A stretch of 64,000 bases of DNA from Artocarpus heterophyllus (lineage: Eukaryota; Streptophyta; Magnoliopsida; Rosales; Moraceae), in contig CM046337.1 in the NCBI GenBank assembly GCA_025403435.1, forward strand, positions 2,921,501-2,985,500. The letters run 5' to 3'. How positions within the stretch are numbered: position 1 is the first letter of the stretch; each line of letters begins with the position of its first letter. Under the pieces are notes generated by a model. It saw only the letters and a list, made by a program, of their open reading frames with translations, was not told where the DNA came from and made no database searches. The position numbers and the translations under genes were made by a program. This document shows positions 22,065 through 35,100 of this stretch, piece after piece.

Positions 22065-24174
22065 GAAAACTGCAATTGATGCGTTATACATGCACCAAAG
22101 CCACATGTGGGACCCACACCTTGTGACGATGCCGTGATAGGAATGCGTTCAAATAAAAAAGATAGTTGTGTCCCATGCATCATAACTTCTATAGAATGTG
22201 ATTTTGCAAGAAATGTAACAATTGATCGTTACAAGTTACAAAAGAGACGTATGGCGAGATGTATGTGTCTTGTAACTTGTCACAAAATCTGTAGAGAAGG
22301 GTTTCTTTCTTGCTAATATGAGACTTTATGAAAGTCAAGGTAAGTCCTCTCACAGTTAATGCGAACTGTATTGGCTTTTTCTAATTTGTTTTGATTTGCA
22401 TCATACTAGAGATTCTTTAGACTGAAGAACCTGTAATTTTACACTTGTACTATCTAATGTCCTTAGAAGTTGTGTGACTCGGGTTTTTTATCCTTTACAC
22501 CATGATGGAATTTGTACTTTCTAAGAATTTGGATTTTTGCTGAAAAGATCAAGTTGTTAAGTAGCGTGTTTATTTGCATATTTAAACAACATAAGACTAC
22601 TATTTTACCTTTTACAAAAGGAACAAGAATAGCCTATTTGGGAAAGCGGTTTAAATTATGAAATTATTCTTCAGACCAAATTTACGACAGTGTTTTCTCT
22701 TACAACATTCAAATCACAACTGATTTATGGTTCACCTTCCCTAACAGACTTCACGTTTAATCAGAACCATTGTGCACAAAAGTCTTATCCAATTTATTTG
22801 ATGACTAGAGATCCCATGCTTTTGATCCAAATAAACCTTCTCCACTACCCAATCCTCTGCTTCAAACAGAGTAAGGATGAAATGGAAGATAGAGTACAGT
22901 GATCTACTAATTTTGCTCCTTGCACAATTTTAGACACAATTTTTTCTGGACATTTTCTTCTTTAAAAACAGAGTTGATGAAAATCAAGGGCATTTTGTGT
23001 ACAATTGTATTAATTGATATAGCAGTAAGCTTAGTCTAATAGAAATGTTAACCTATAATGTAGATGTATATTTGCGTATGGAAATTTTGTTTATTAAAAG
23101 CGTTATTAACACCCATGACCCTTGAACTTTGAGATCTCCCCTACTTTTCCTCTTAAACTTTAAAATTGCCATTTTACTATTTCAAAATTTTAGATCTCCT
23201 CATTTTATCTAATGTCTAATTTTCCACTAAAAATGACGGGAATAGACCCACATGAATCATAAGTGGGTGGTCCCTATGGATAAAACCGATATTTTATTAA
23301 TATCAAGTAAAACTTATAGTGTACATTATCATTTAGAAAGTCTAGGAAAAGATAACTCGGGATTGTCAATTTAGGATTTTGCTATTTTAGGGCAGAAAGA
23401 ACATTATCAAGCGATAAATAGTTTCAATGACCCCCACCTACCTAATGGGTTTATTTTCATCACTTTTGACTGAAAATTAGACAGAAATGACAAAGTAAGA
23501 AAATTTGAAAGTTTAAGGTAGTAAAGTGATGATTTTTAAAGTTCAACTGAGGGTTATCCCAAAGTTTAGAGGCTAGTGATATTAATAACTCTTATTAAAA
23601 CAAAACATTTCCCAAAATTTCTTATTTGACCTGCAATATTACTTCTATTATTTTTATTTTTAATATTTAATCCACTCAATCCAATCTAAATTTATTTAGG
23701 TGAAGGGTTTTTATTTTTAGATTTGATTGGATAGATCAAATTTAAAAGTAAAAATTACACTACATGGCATATTTACAAGAGTAGAATTGAAATATAGTAT
23801 TTTTTTAATATTTTGGAATAGCAAACTTAGGTAATAATTGATATTATAATAAGGGAGAATGAGCGAAATGTCAGATTTTTGAAACTTTTTAAAGTAAATG
23901 TCAACTTTTAAAAATATTTATTGTAAATGTCAGATTTACAAAGTAAACAATTTATTTACTGTGTAAATAAAAAATACTCACATTGTAAATAATGAGGTAA
24001 ATACATTGCTTACACTATATTTATTATGTGAATAAGAATTATTTATACTATAAACAAAAGGGTAGATAAATTATTTATATCAAAAATTTGATATTTATTA
24101 TAAATATTTTTAAAACTTGATATTTACTACAATTAGTTTTTTTAAGAAAAGTAACATTTTCGACAATTAATTTG
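22065..24174. other. 3' flank of gene 2 and AT-rich tail of unit 1
   Basis: No gene is recognised. A 70-codon open frame at 22690-22902 persists in unit 2 (47835-48047), but it resembles nothing I know and its conservation matches that of its surroundings. The stretch 22476-22545 has weak similarity to the LTR in gene 6 intron 3 (TGATGGAATTTG), perhaps an old LTR piece. The end is occupied by the MITE-like element described separately. Confidence 0.55.
23870..24166. mobile_element. Candidate AT-rich MITE at the end of unit 1
   Basis: The left part (AAATGTCAGATTTTTG, then AAGTAAATGTCAACTTTTAA) is an imperfect reverse complement of the right part (TTTTTAAAACTTGATATTTA, then AACATTTTCGACA) over about 75 bp. 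The centre holds repeated GTAAATAA-type strings. The unit 2 homologue is at about 49005-49311. It has the shape of a non-autonomous DNA transposon, but a target-site duplication could not be fixed. Confidence 0.5.
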
Positions 24175-27100
24175 TTCTTTATTCAGGAATGGCGGGCTGT
24201 TGAATAGGAAGAAGGTCGTCCCTTTTCCCATTCCTTTCATAGGAATGGCAGGATAGAACAACATTTCAATAGCATTACAGTTAAAAGCAAGGCAGGCATT
24301 TCAACGCAGGGATTATTAATCCACTAGATCTAGTGTGGCAGTTGGATTGAGGACGAAGTTAGAATGCCCGCTTAAAACAGCTAGAATTCTTTTCTTGGTC
24401 TGCTTTAACCATTGACCGTAACTAGCCTAGCCTGAAAGATAGGATTTCTACACGCATTGGTACTTGAGTACCGAAATTGAACTACTACTTTTGTTTACCC
24501 AAAGCTCATGTAGAGGCACCTATGGTACGATCTGTCATCTTGGCGGGAATTCCATTAAAATTGGGAACCATAGGTTTCTAAGATTTTTAATACCCATGTT
24601 TCTTGAAGCGACACTTTATTCCACTCCTTTCATTTATACTCCAAGTGCCATTGCAATCATATATTCTTCTTTGACCACTTCAAGACAGATTGGTCTTAAA
24701 AGGTTCATTTCTTACTCCTCAATAGCCCATATGAATTTGGTGACTATTGGTATGATTAGTCGGGAAGCGACCGTTAGGTCACCTATTTTGAGTTATGGAC
24801 ACAAGGACAAAACATGTGTGTCGTGTGTGCAACCCATCACGCACCTTACCAGTGATAATCATGGCACCAGGAGCTTTAAGGGAGGCAGATATGTATAGAT
24901 AGTAGAGTGGTATAGCTTTTGGACCAAGGGTCCTACCCGGTAAACATCATACAGGCAAAATACCTGCAGGGGGAGGAGGTCCTTTTCACTCAAGCTCAAG
25001 CATTTACTTTTCTATTTAGAGACCAACGTCTTATGGCTAGGCCTTTAGACTCTTCCTAATGTCAAGCTATTACAGGCTAAGACCTCTTATAGCCATCTCT
25101 TTAGCACCCTACTCATGGGTGAAAGTGCAAACACAACTGTCTAATCTAGTGCCTAAAGGGGTTCGCAGTACTTACTTTATGCCTTTCCTTCTGACTTTCC
25201 TCAACGAGGAAGGGAATTGCTACTTTAGATGCAAGGTTACCAGATTCATCTTTGAATTCTTCAAAGGATGTGGTCGGGCTTTATCTTTATGGCTGACCAA
25301 TGAAACTATCTATACTAATTGATGAGGTTTACATGTTCGGAGTTGTAAATCTACAGAAAAATTCCTTTCTAAGGTCAACTTTTAGGGTTAAAAACTCATT
25401 CTTGAATGATTTAATGTGTAAATTTAATTTAGTGAGGAAACAAAAATCCTAATATAGCCTGTGTTTGTTCAAACAAGCTCAGTCGAATCAAGCTAACAAG
25501 CCAATAAAGTGCTTTTCACCTTTGTTCTAGGTAGCTTGCTACAGTCAGGTTGTAGGAAAGAGATGGACTAAAGTACCTACTCTACTCGAGAGGCGAGTTT
25601 GAACTCTTTCTCGCAGTCAAAGGCTCCAAGGGAGCAAGCAAAGCTATCCACGGGTGTGGAGCGCAAGCGATAAATAGTTTGGAGTTGGGTAGAAATTTAG
25701 TTGTTCTATCCCACCAATCCTATAAAAGAAATGGAGTAAAATGACGTCCTTCTTCCTAAAAGAATGAGATAAGGGCCGACCTTATTGCTTTGTTTACTCC
25801 CTCGTAGCATTTATCGTTCGTGGTCCACCCCATGAATCATTTTCTTGCTCCTTCTTCTTTTAACTCGGTTCACTTCCCCTAAGGACCCCCCACTCTAAGC
25901 TAGTTGTTAATTCATATCGTTCATGCTCCACCTTGTGAAGCATTCACTTGCTTTTTGAAATATCGTACTGTGATCAAAGAAACTACAAGCCGACCCTAGC
26001 GTTCCAGTCTGTTTTATCGCGTTTCGATGATATACGATGAGAGCACCTGCTTATAGATAAGAAGGCTCTGATTAATTCTCAGAAATAATGAGGGCATAAG
26101 CCTACAGAGTGGAGAACACTCCCTATTTCCATGATCTAATCTATATTTGACTGATGTTAGCTCCATATGGCTATATAGTATGTATTCTTGAAAATCCATG
26201 CTTAATACATGAAATTTGGTAATCCGTACTATAGCCGGAGGTGAGACAGAGGGAGAGTTTGAAAACTTTCTCACAATCGAAGGCTTTGAGGGAGCAAGCA
26301 AAGCGATCTATGAGTGTGGAACGTGAGTGATAAGAAGTTTGGAGTTGAGTGGAAACGGAGTTGTTCCAACTAGCCATTCCTGTGAAAGGAACGAAGTAAA
26401 GGGACGACCCTTTTCCTATTCAACTGCCCACCATTTTTTACTAACAGAGTGGGATAAAGGCCGACTTTATTATATAGGATTGAGATAGGGGTTACAACTC
26501 AATTTCTACCCAACTCCAAACTACTTATTGCTTGCGCTCCACACCCACAGATTGCTTTGTTTGCTCCTTCTTAGCATTTATCGTTTGTGGTCCACCCCAT
26601 GAACCATTCTCTTGCTCTTTCTTCTTTTAACTCAATACCCAGGAGAAGTGCCCCCCGGGACCCCCCACTCGAAGCTAGTTGTTGACTTACATCATTCGTG
26701 CTTAATTGTTCCTCGAAATATCATATTGTGATAAGAGAAACTACAAGTCAACCTAGGCGCTTTTGTTGGTTTTATCGTGTTTTAACAATATGCAATGAGG
26801 GCATCTGTTTGTATACAAGAAGGCTTTGATTTATTCTAGGTAATAATGAGGGCATAAGCCCGAGGAGTGAAGAACACTCCCTATTTCTGTGATCTAAGCT
26901 ATACTCAACCGACGTTGGCTCCATCCAACTATATAGTATGTATTCCTAAAAATCCATGCTTAATACATGAAATTCGGTAGTCCATACTATAGCTGGAGGT
27001 AGGCAGAGAGAGAGAGGCAGCCCTTGACAAGGAAGAAAGAAATGAATGAAAGTTATTTTAGGAAAATGTAGAATAATACACCTACCAAGACGAAAGCCAA

Positions 27101-27208
27101 AGGTGAGCAGATCTCAAATTGATATCTTGATGCACTAATTTACTATAATAATAAATAGAGTCAATGGTGACTCCGTCGTGCCTTGGACTCTTTAGCTTTC
27201 GCGATAGG
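24175..27208. other. Organelle-derived, repeat-rich insert, copy III (left-truncated)
   Basis: It is collinear with 918-3951 and lacks the first 0.9 kb because the duplication breakpoint lies inside the insert. It carries the nad4 fragment, inverted arms near 26285-26370 and 26490-26575, and the same right boundary (GCGATAGG). It is followed directly by the second ESL 3' remnant. Confidence 0.75.
24503..24762 (+). pseudogene. nad4: nad4 fragment, insert copy III
   Basis: Nearly identical to the copy I fragment, with substitutions such as FLIPMF for FLIAMF. It contains [12 protein letters not shown] and AHMNLVTIGM. Frame-broken as in copy I. Confidence 0.83.
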
Positions 27209-27214
27209 TATGAG

Positions 27215-29122
27215 ATCTCAAAAGGGTCTCTGGAGATGGAATTCGAAGTGTATTCCAGAGGAAGTATTCACATTGTCTCATTATAAGTACTACTCTACGG
27301 CAGATTCTGAAGGCGATACTCGGAGTTTGCTTTATAGATAAATTTGGAAGGAGACCGCTTCTACTGGTAAAAAGAGTGAAGAAATGTCTGTAGATTTGAT
27401 GATTAGTCTAATTAATTGATATTTTCAATGCTGAAATTAATTCTTTTCATGCAGATATCTGCAGCTGGGACACGCTTGGGTTCTCTTCTTATTGGATTCT
27501 CATTCTTCTTGCAGGTTTTGGTTTGAATGAAAAAGATTTATATAATAATTTTAATATCATTTAAGAGTTCTTATGCTGTTATAACATAATGTTTGTTGTA
27601 GAGAATCTTATCATAAAAGCATGTCTTGAGCAGGGTCTTCACTTTGGAAAGAAGATCACTCCTGTTTTCTTGCTGGTGTACTGGTAATTAACCCTTGCAT
27701 TTTGAACTGCAAAGCTGTTAGTTAAATGGCTGTTATTTGGACTGGTGAGGTGGCACGAGTCAAGCAGACAAAGCAAGTGGACGTTGGTGCACAGGCGTAC
27801 ACTAGATCAAGACTTTCTTTTAGTTAGTTAGTTTAAATAAATACAACGGAATTAATTCTTTTGTTAATTCGGTAGAAGGTAGAGATAGTAAGAGGGGGTT
27901 CTTGACAGTGTGATATAGTAGAGGGAATTTCTTTGTATTGAGAGAGGACCAGAGTGAATGTCTCAAGGATAGAGCAAAAGGCTTGAGAAAGTTGTTTTCA
28001 CTCAGGTTAAAGGGTCAATGCAAAAGTTAATTCCTGGGATGTTCTCTTTCTTTGTTTTTCCTTTCGAATTGTTGATTTTGTGTGTTTTCTGATTTCTTGC
28101 TTGAGTTTGGGAAATTCCAACAATTAATGCTTTCCCCTTCTTTGTTTCTTATAGATTGATTTATCTAACAAATAAAAAATGGTTGACATATTTTAATCTG
28201 TCTAATTTAGTAGCTAGTTAGGTGAGTAAGATAATATTTAACAACATTGAAAAATGCTTTGAGGCATCTGGTGTTAAGCACTACAACTAATAAAAAGTAG
28301 CCTTTACTTGTGGGTCTCATGCTATGGGGTCCACCCTTCATTCTGTGTGGCACCTGGTGCCCTATAGCATTGATGACATCAAAATCATTTTGCCATCTAT
28401 TTTTCTCCTCTCTTTTTTTGAAAATATTTTGAATATATAAAAATATGCAATTATATACAGGTCTCCTTCGGCTTTTTCAGCTTAGGAATGGAAGGAATAC
28501 CATGGATTATAGCATCAAAGGTATGTGTTATCACAAATATGTATGTATGGATCTTTGTTACTCATTATTTTTCCCCAAAGAGTTTGGCTTCACATCACAA
28601 ATATGTAATTATTGGCCCACATTGTGACATTTGCATAAACATGAACGCATAATAGCATATCAAGATAATTAATATTGCAGACATAAAAATATGCAAATTG
28701 TAGGTATACTTTGGCTTCTTTAGCCTACGTTTGGGAGGAATACCATTGATCATCTCGTCAGAGGTAAGTCAACATTTTTTTATTTTTAATTATTTTTTTT
28801 GGCGTTTGCTTCAATTTAAATATTGTCAATTTCAATTAAGCTTATGGCAAAAAAAGTTAATCCTTGGATGGGTTTCTATAAAATTCCGCAGGTGAGGCTT
28901 TACTCAACTTTTTTTTTGTTTTGATAAGATTGCCCACAATTTTGTTGACGACTTGTAATATAATATTAAAAATTGGTGGGTTTTTGACTTTTTTTTTTCA
29001 GGTACTTTTTTTAAATATTTGCAGCTATTTCTAGTGCTAATATTCTGTTCATTTGGAAGATGGTACCACAGACCAAGGGACGAACTCTGGAAGAAATACA
29101 AGCGTTCGTTATTCATGGATAG
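27215..29122 (+). pseudogene. ESL sugar transporter 3' remnant, copy b
   Basis: Counterpart of the remnant at 3965-5877. Pieces: exon 10 (about 27222-27285), exon 13 (27304-27366), exon 14 (27455-27514), exon 15 (27634-27683), exon 16a (28461-28520), exon 16b (28704-28763) and exon 18 (about 29002-29122, with [14 protein letters not shown]). Unlike copy a, the acceptor before exon 13 is still CAG and exon 13 reads IDKFGRRP. Unlike copy a, exon 15 has a 4-base deletion that shifts the frame. The exon 18 start is also damaged. So the two remnants share old lesions (missing exons 1-9, 11, 12, 17) and have each gained new ones, as expected of sequence without selection. Confidence 0.87.
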
Positions 29123-29287
29123 TCCATCCTAGTAAAAGACAACTGCATCCTGCCTAATGGGGATGAAAAATTCTACCGTATATACATATTTCTTACTAGA
29201 ATAACAATTGAAAATAGAGAATTCCACTTTAGGTATGTTATACATAAAAAGGATAAGAGACTTGTAGATATTCCCCTTATAACTTGT

Positions 29288-29326
<39 letters not shown>

Positions 29327-32131
29327 TCAACAGACACTATTAGTTTTCAACCGAAAAGACAACGTTTTGGTTGAGAGTGTTTTTTTTTTTTTTTTTACAC
29401 GAGATGTGACATGGGAGACAACGTTTTAATTGAGGTGAGATGATGGGCTTTCATGAGATCTAATAGGAGGTTGCTATCTCTTAAATAATAATAATAATAA
29501 GAGATTGATAACCTTGTTTGGTTTTATTTTGAGAATTTTTGAAAATATTTTTTGCATGCTTATGAGGTAAAAATTTCAAAAACTTTTTCAATATAATTCT
29601 TAAAAAAAATTTATTTTTCAAAACAAAACTATTTTTACCGATTTTAAAAATAATACCAAACTAGTTTTTGCTTTCTTGCTTTTGGCTTTTTGATTTTTGT
29701 TTTTAAATCTTATTGTTCTTTTTAAATAGATCTTATTAAATAATTTTTTCTCAAATGTCCTTATTAATTATTTTTTCCCAAATGTTTCTCTATTATCATT
29801 TTTTCCTCTACTTCTAAATATATTAACTACGGTCTTTATAAATTTCCTTTTTAATTGCTCTATTAAAATAAAATTTCTCAAATAAGTCCTTAGTAAATGT
29901 GATATTACTAAACTCTTTTAACCATATCGATATTTTTAAATGAATATTATTTTATTTTTTTTAAAATTTTAATTAAGGTCTTTTTTCCCCTAAAAAATGA
30001 TGTATTTGTTAATAATTTTGTCAAAAACAACCTTACTTAAGTGTTTTTCTTGTAATCTTCTAAAATAACAGGACAAAAAAAATCAACAAGTTAACTACAC
30101 ATGTGCATTTACACGTGCTTCCCAACTAGTACTATCTATAACTATGAAGAGAACGGTGAGGATGTATTTGAACAGAATTGTAATTTGTAAATCAAATCAT
30201 TTTTATGTTTAGTTGGATATTAAAAAAAAAACCCTTAGAAATAGTTATTTCTATAAAATTGCTATTCCACAAAAAAATTGAATAAACATTTCTAAAATGA
30301 ATTAGAGGAATTATATTTGCATTTTAAAATTAATATTAATTAAAATGCTTTCTTTCTAAATTATTACTCTTAATAATACACTATATATTTATTTTAAGAG
30401 AATTTTTATGATGGAGAAGATAATTTTGCTTCATCGGTAGAGGATAGAGCTTTAGCCTTCGAATTAGGATTTTAACCGTCTGATATGTGACTATTTTTGT
30501 TAAAAAATTTACAACACGAGATACAATATTACTTTTAGATGTAGATCAGACCGTTAAAAAGTAATCGATGTTAAAACTCCCATGCTCCACTGTGGAGCAA
30601 AATTACCTTCTTCATTGTAAGAATTGTCGTATTTTAAGTAAAATTTTTACCCTCTCAATATAAAAAATATTAAATTCTACAAATCCTAGTACAACTCATT
30701 TATTCACATTCTTATTCCATTTCATACCTAAAAATGAGAAAAATGAAAAATACTTTATGTAACCCGATAGGGAAGTCAAGTTATACTCATATTTAGCAGG
30801 TGGAACCAACTGAATGTGAGAAAAACATGCAAAATAGGATTTCTCATACAAATGTAGAAGTAGGGAGGATGGCCCATCAAAGCAAACTGAGCAAATATTA
30901 GTGAAAAATCTCCTATCAAGTAACACTTCAAGAAAAACTACATTTAACGACATATTATTTATGACATGTAGTTTTTAAATGTCGTTAAAAAGTACATACA
31001 GCGACATCTCCAACAAAGATGTCATTAATGAAATTTGAAACAATAATTAACGACATCTATATAAATGTCATATCAAAGCTCTCCTTTTAACGACAATAGT
31101 TTAGTGTCGTAAATTATTTAACGACAAGTAGTAGATGTCGTTAAAGCCTTAGAGATTCTACGACACCCCTTATAGACGATATTGGTCAAGATGTCATCTG
31201 CAAGGGGTGTCGTCGAATCTCCAAGGCATTAACGACATCTCCTACTTATCGTTAAATAATTTAACAACACTAAACTATTGTTGTTAAAAATAGACCTTTA
31301 ATACAGCGTCTATATAGATGTCGTTAATTATTGTTTCAAATGTCATTAATGACATGTTTGTTGGAGATATTGTTGTATGTACTTTTCAACGACTTTCAAA
31401 AACTAAATGTCGTAAATAATATGTCATTAAATGTAGTTTTTTTTATAGTGTAATGAGGAAAAATATCTGAGACATCATCACTATTAAGCATCACACTTAA
31501 TAAAAAATAGGGTGCTTATTGTTTTTATTAACATGTATGCTTAAATAATTGGTATTCCTCCCTTTCAATAATAATAACAACAACAACAATAATAGTAATA
31601 ATTGGCGTCTCTAACATCGTTCAACATCGTTGAGGAATAAGAAAGGGGCCAATCAATTAGAAAATATCTATCCCACCTTCATTAGGCATACTCTCTTTTC
31701 TCAAAGCCAAACCCAGTAAGTTTCCAACACATAACTCACATCATAACAGTTCTCTCCATCGATTTCCACTTGCTGATATCATCTTTGACATCTTTTTATT
31801 GGGCGGGCTCACATATTCATGTATCCTCGTTTATTTCTTAACGTCTTTAATTGTGTGGAACCCACACCTACATTTTTTTAATCTTATTTTGGGTCTTTTT
31901 TTTACTCCCTGAAGTGACCTATATGACTCTCTCTTTCTTCAAGTTGCTAATTGAAAGACCATTTGTTTTTGCTTAAAAGATCCCATTTATATCTCTTGAA
32001 GCAGCAATAACAGAAATTTTGTGTCCCCTAACTATTAATTCTCTTGGCATAGCAGAAATTTCATGTCCTCTAAATATTAATTCTCTTGGCACTCTCAGAG
32101 GATAGAGTAAGAATACAGACCAGAGAAAGCC
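29123..32131. other. AT-rich spacer upstream of ESL gene 3
   Basis: Homologous to 5878-8270. It keeps about 700 bp deleted from unit 1, part of which is the MITE at 30924-31450. The flanks of that part (AGTAGGGAGGATGGCC before; GGTATTCCTCCCTTTCAATA after) also occur in unit 1. No gene is seen. The last few hundred bases are the probable promoter and leader of gene 3, including the 42-bp doublet. Confidence 0.6.
30924..31450. mobile_element. CACTA-type MITE with TAA target duplication
   Basis: A 527-bp element with near-complete inverted-repeat structure. It begins CACTTCAAGAAAAACTAC and ends GTAGTTTTTTTTATAGTG. It is flanked by TAA at 30921-30923 and 31451-31453. The interior is built of repeated ACGACAT / ATGTCGTTA motifs in opposite orientations. 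A CACTA-like terminus with a 3-bp target duplication fits a non-autonomous CACTA element. There is no coding capacity. Confidence 0.85.
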
Positions 32132-35100
32132 ATGGAAGAAGGACAAGCAGGGAAAAGACCATTACTAATTGTCACAGGAAAGCTTGAAAGTGATTTTAAT
32201 CATGAATATAGTGGTGCTTCTTCTTCATGTGAGTTGTCATCGCCGGCATCGTCGGTAACGTTCGTTGTTGTTCTTAGCACTCTCGTTGCCACTTGTATTT
32301 CCTATGCTAGTGGAAATGCTGTAAGTAGTGGGAACAAATAGATGGGGTTGGTCCGGTTGGATCAAATTCCGATATATATATATATATATATTTTTTTTTT
32401 TTTTCTATACCTGAATATATATATATTTTTTTTTTCTATACCTGAATTCCTCTAATGTGATATTCGGTTTTGAGCTGATTGAATTTGGTCGTGTTTTTAT
32501 GTTCTCCATGCATGCAATTTTGCAGTTTGGTTATTCATCACCAGCAAAATCTGGAATTGTAAATGATCTTGGACTTACTATGACTGAGGTGAGAACAAGA
32601 GTGCTCTTTCTTTTGCTATTTTTCTTTCTCTGCCAAAAAGAAAAAGTTTGCTTCATCAAAATGTTCCAAGTTCTGTCAAATTTTAATAGTTTATTGGTAT
32701 TCTTTTCTCCAATTTAGTAGTGCACATTCTGTACCAAATGATGCAGTTTTCAGTTTTTGGCTCAATCTTGAATATTGGGGCAATTTTTGGAGCACTGTGG
32801 AGTGGGAAAATCGCTGATGTTATCGGTCGGAAAGGGGTAAAAAAATTTATTCCCTTTTGTCTAGCCCTAAATATTTAGGCTTTCCATCGCATTTGTCTAG
32901 CCCTAAATATTTAGGCTTTCCATCGCCACAAACTGTAACACATATGAGCTGCAGGCCCTGGGAGTCTCTGATTTATTCTTCATCATGGGGTGGCTTGCAA
33001 TAACATTTTCAAAGGTTTCTCTTTCTCACTCTTTTCCTAATCAAGCACAAGAGCACATGATGGCCTATCTTAATTTCCAAGATTTTTACCACATATGTTA
33101 TAAGAAACCTAGATGGAATCCCTTAGAAAGAGTTTAGAAACATTAAGAAGACTTGCTTCCTTTAAAATGCTGTTTTTTTTTTCCTTGGATGTTCACGATA
33201 TATGCTTACTTTTTCCATTTGCATCAAAAAACATAAAATTGAAAGAAACCTCGACGAGGAAAATCTAGGAGAGAATGGAAACAAAGGAAAACCCCTCAAA
33301 CAAACTATGGAACTCATGAAACCGTCTATTTTGTGAACCTGTAAGATTAAACTCAGCGTGGAATGAAACAAGCCAACCGTCTTAGCGAAGCTATTTTGAC
33401 AGTCCACAGCTTGAACCAGTTTTGTAACTTTTGATCTTTATTCAATCTTAAAGGGTGCTTTGTGTCTTGATTTTGGAAGATTCTTAGTGGGATGCGGAGT
33501 CGGCCTTATTTCTTATGTGGTAACTATTAACTAAACTTAAGTCTTATCATCTAATCTACACTGATCCATATCAGACATGAATGAATTCTTCGCAATCTGT
33601 TACTGTATGCAGGTACCAATATATATTGCAGAAATCACAACCAAGGACGTTAGAGGAGCGTTTTTGTCAGTGAATCATGTATAATATATATTGCAATTCC
33701 AGTGATTATATTTGAAGACCAAGCTTTTCTTCTCCCCTGCCAATGTGTTGTTTTCATGTGTATGTACAATAAACAGTTGATGGGTAGCTGCGGCAAGGCA
33801 CTTTCTTTCATTGTTGGTTCTCTTGTCAGCTGGCGTGCTTTCGCATTGTTAGGTCGATTTTTATTCAATTTTTTAATTGAAATTGATAGTGTAAGAAGCA
33901 GTTCTAAAACACATTATATGTACTCTTGCTATATGAATTCACTTCCAGGACTTGTCCCGTGTTTGTTACAACTGCTAGGCCTGTTTTTCATTCCCGAGTC
34001 ACCTAGATGGCTGGTGAGGGCAATTCAAACTTCTGTAATGACATTTCTAGTACTGCTGACTAAGAGAAGGCTGATGAGATGAAACACTTTGTGATGTCCC
34101 AAGTCACTTGCTTAATATTGACAAGCGTATCCTTTTGCAGATGAAAAGGGACAGATTGAACGACGCTGAAACTGCTCTATACCGCCTTAGAGGAGAGAAT
34201 GCTGATATTTCAGAAGAGACATCTGATATCAAAGTAATGTTTTTACTCTTATAACTTCATGGAATACTAATTATTTTTTGTACTTTTTCTCCTTCTGACA
34301 GATATGAGATGGGATTTTATCGTTTTCACAGGACTACACTGAACACTGTAAAGGGATCTCTGAAGATGGAATTATGAGTCTATTCCAGCGCAAATATGCT
34401 TATTGTCTCGTTGTGAGCCAACTAATATACACACAAGCGTGACCTTTGTTGTACCTATTCAGCTTTAATATGTTGGCTTGTTTGAAACTGCATTAGGTTG
34501 GAGCAGGCCTTATGGCGTTCCAACAATTTGGAGGGGTTAGCGGGATGGAGTTTTATACAAGTACAATCTTTCAGTCGGCAGGTACATTGTTGAGCTTTGT
34601 CCTCAGCTGTTGCACTTTCAATTTTTTGAGGAAAAGGAGGATATTAAACATGACACCATATCTTTTGTTATATATGGCAGGTTTTTCAAGTAAGATCGGG
34701 AGTATAATGGTTGGAATAGCTCAGGTATTGGCTTTCCCATAAGCGTAATATGTTCTATTTTACGGTATTTCTGGTCCCCTTTTCTGAGTCAAAGTAAATA
34801 TTGTTTGACAGTTTCTGACTTCAATGCTAGGAGTATTCTTTATAGACAAGTTTGGAAGACGACCGCTTCTTTTGGTTAGGAGAACAAGACGAGTCCTAAA
34901 AAATTCATTGCAATTAAGTAAACTTTTGAATGCTGAAATTTGTGAATTCCTTTCCTGCAGATATCTGCAACGGGGTTGTGTTTGGGCTGCGTCCTTATTG
35001 GATTGTCGTTCTTCTTGCAGGTTTGTTTTGAAACAATGCTATCTGGCACTAGTGGTGCCTGACACTAAGGACTAATAGAAAGTGGCCCATGCATCTGTTA

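Larger units (their letters stand above)
918..24174. repeat. Tandem segmental duplication, unit 1 (about 23.3 kb)
   Basis: Sequence from about 918 to 24174 is repeated head to tail at 24175-49315. Offsets of matching landmarks are about 23256 (1208 and 24464), 23861 (8271 and 32132), 23832 (13662 and 37494) and about 25150 (exon 11 at 20523 and 45677). The rises are explained by insertions in unit 2. The left breakpoint lies inside insert copy I, where homology starts at TTCTTTATT (918). The right breakpoint lies just after an AT-rich MITE-like element. The unit contains one ESL remnant and two ESL genes. By eye the exons of the two units differ by a few percent, so the event is young but not immediate. 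Confidence 0.9.

Noticed and set aside
22690..22902. 70-codon open frame repeated at 47835-48047
   Set aside because: It is conserved only as much as the surrounding non-coding duplicate, has no recognisable domain and no splice context.
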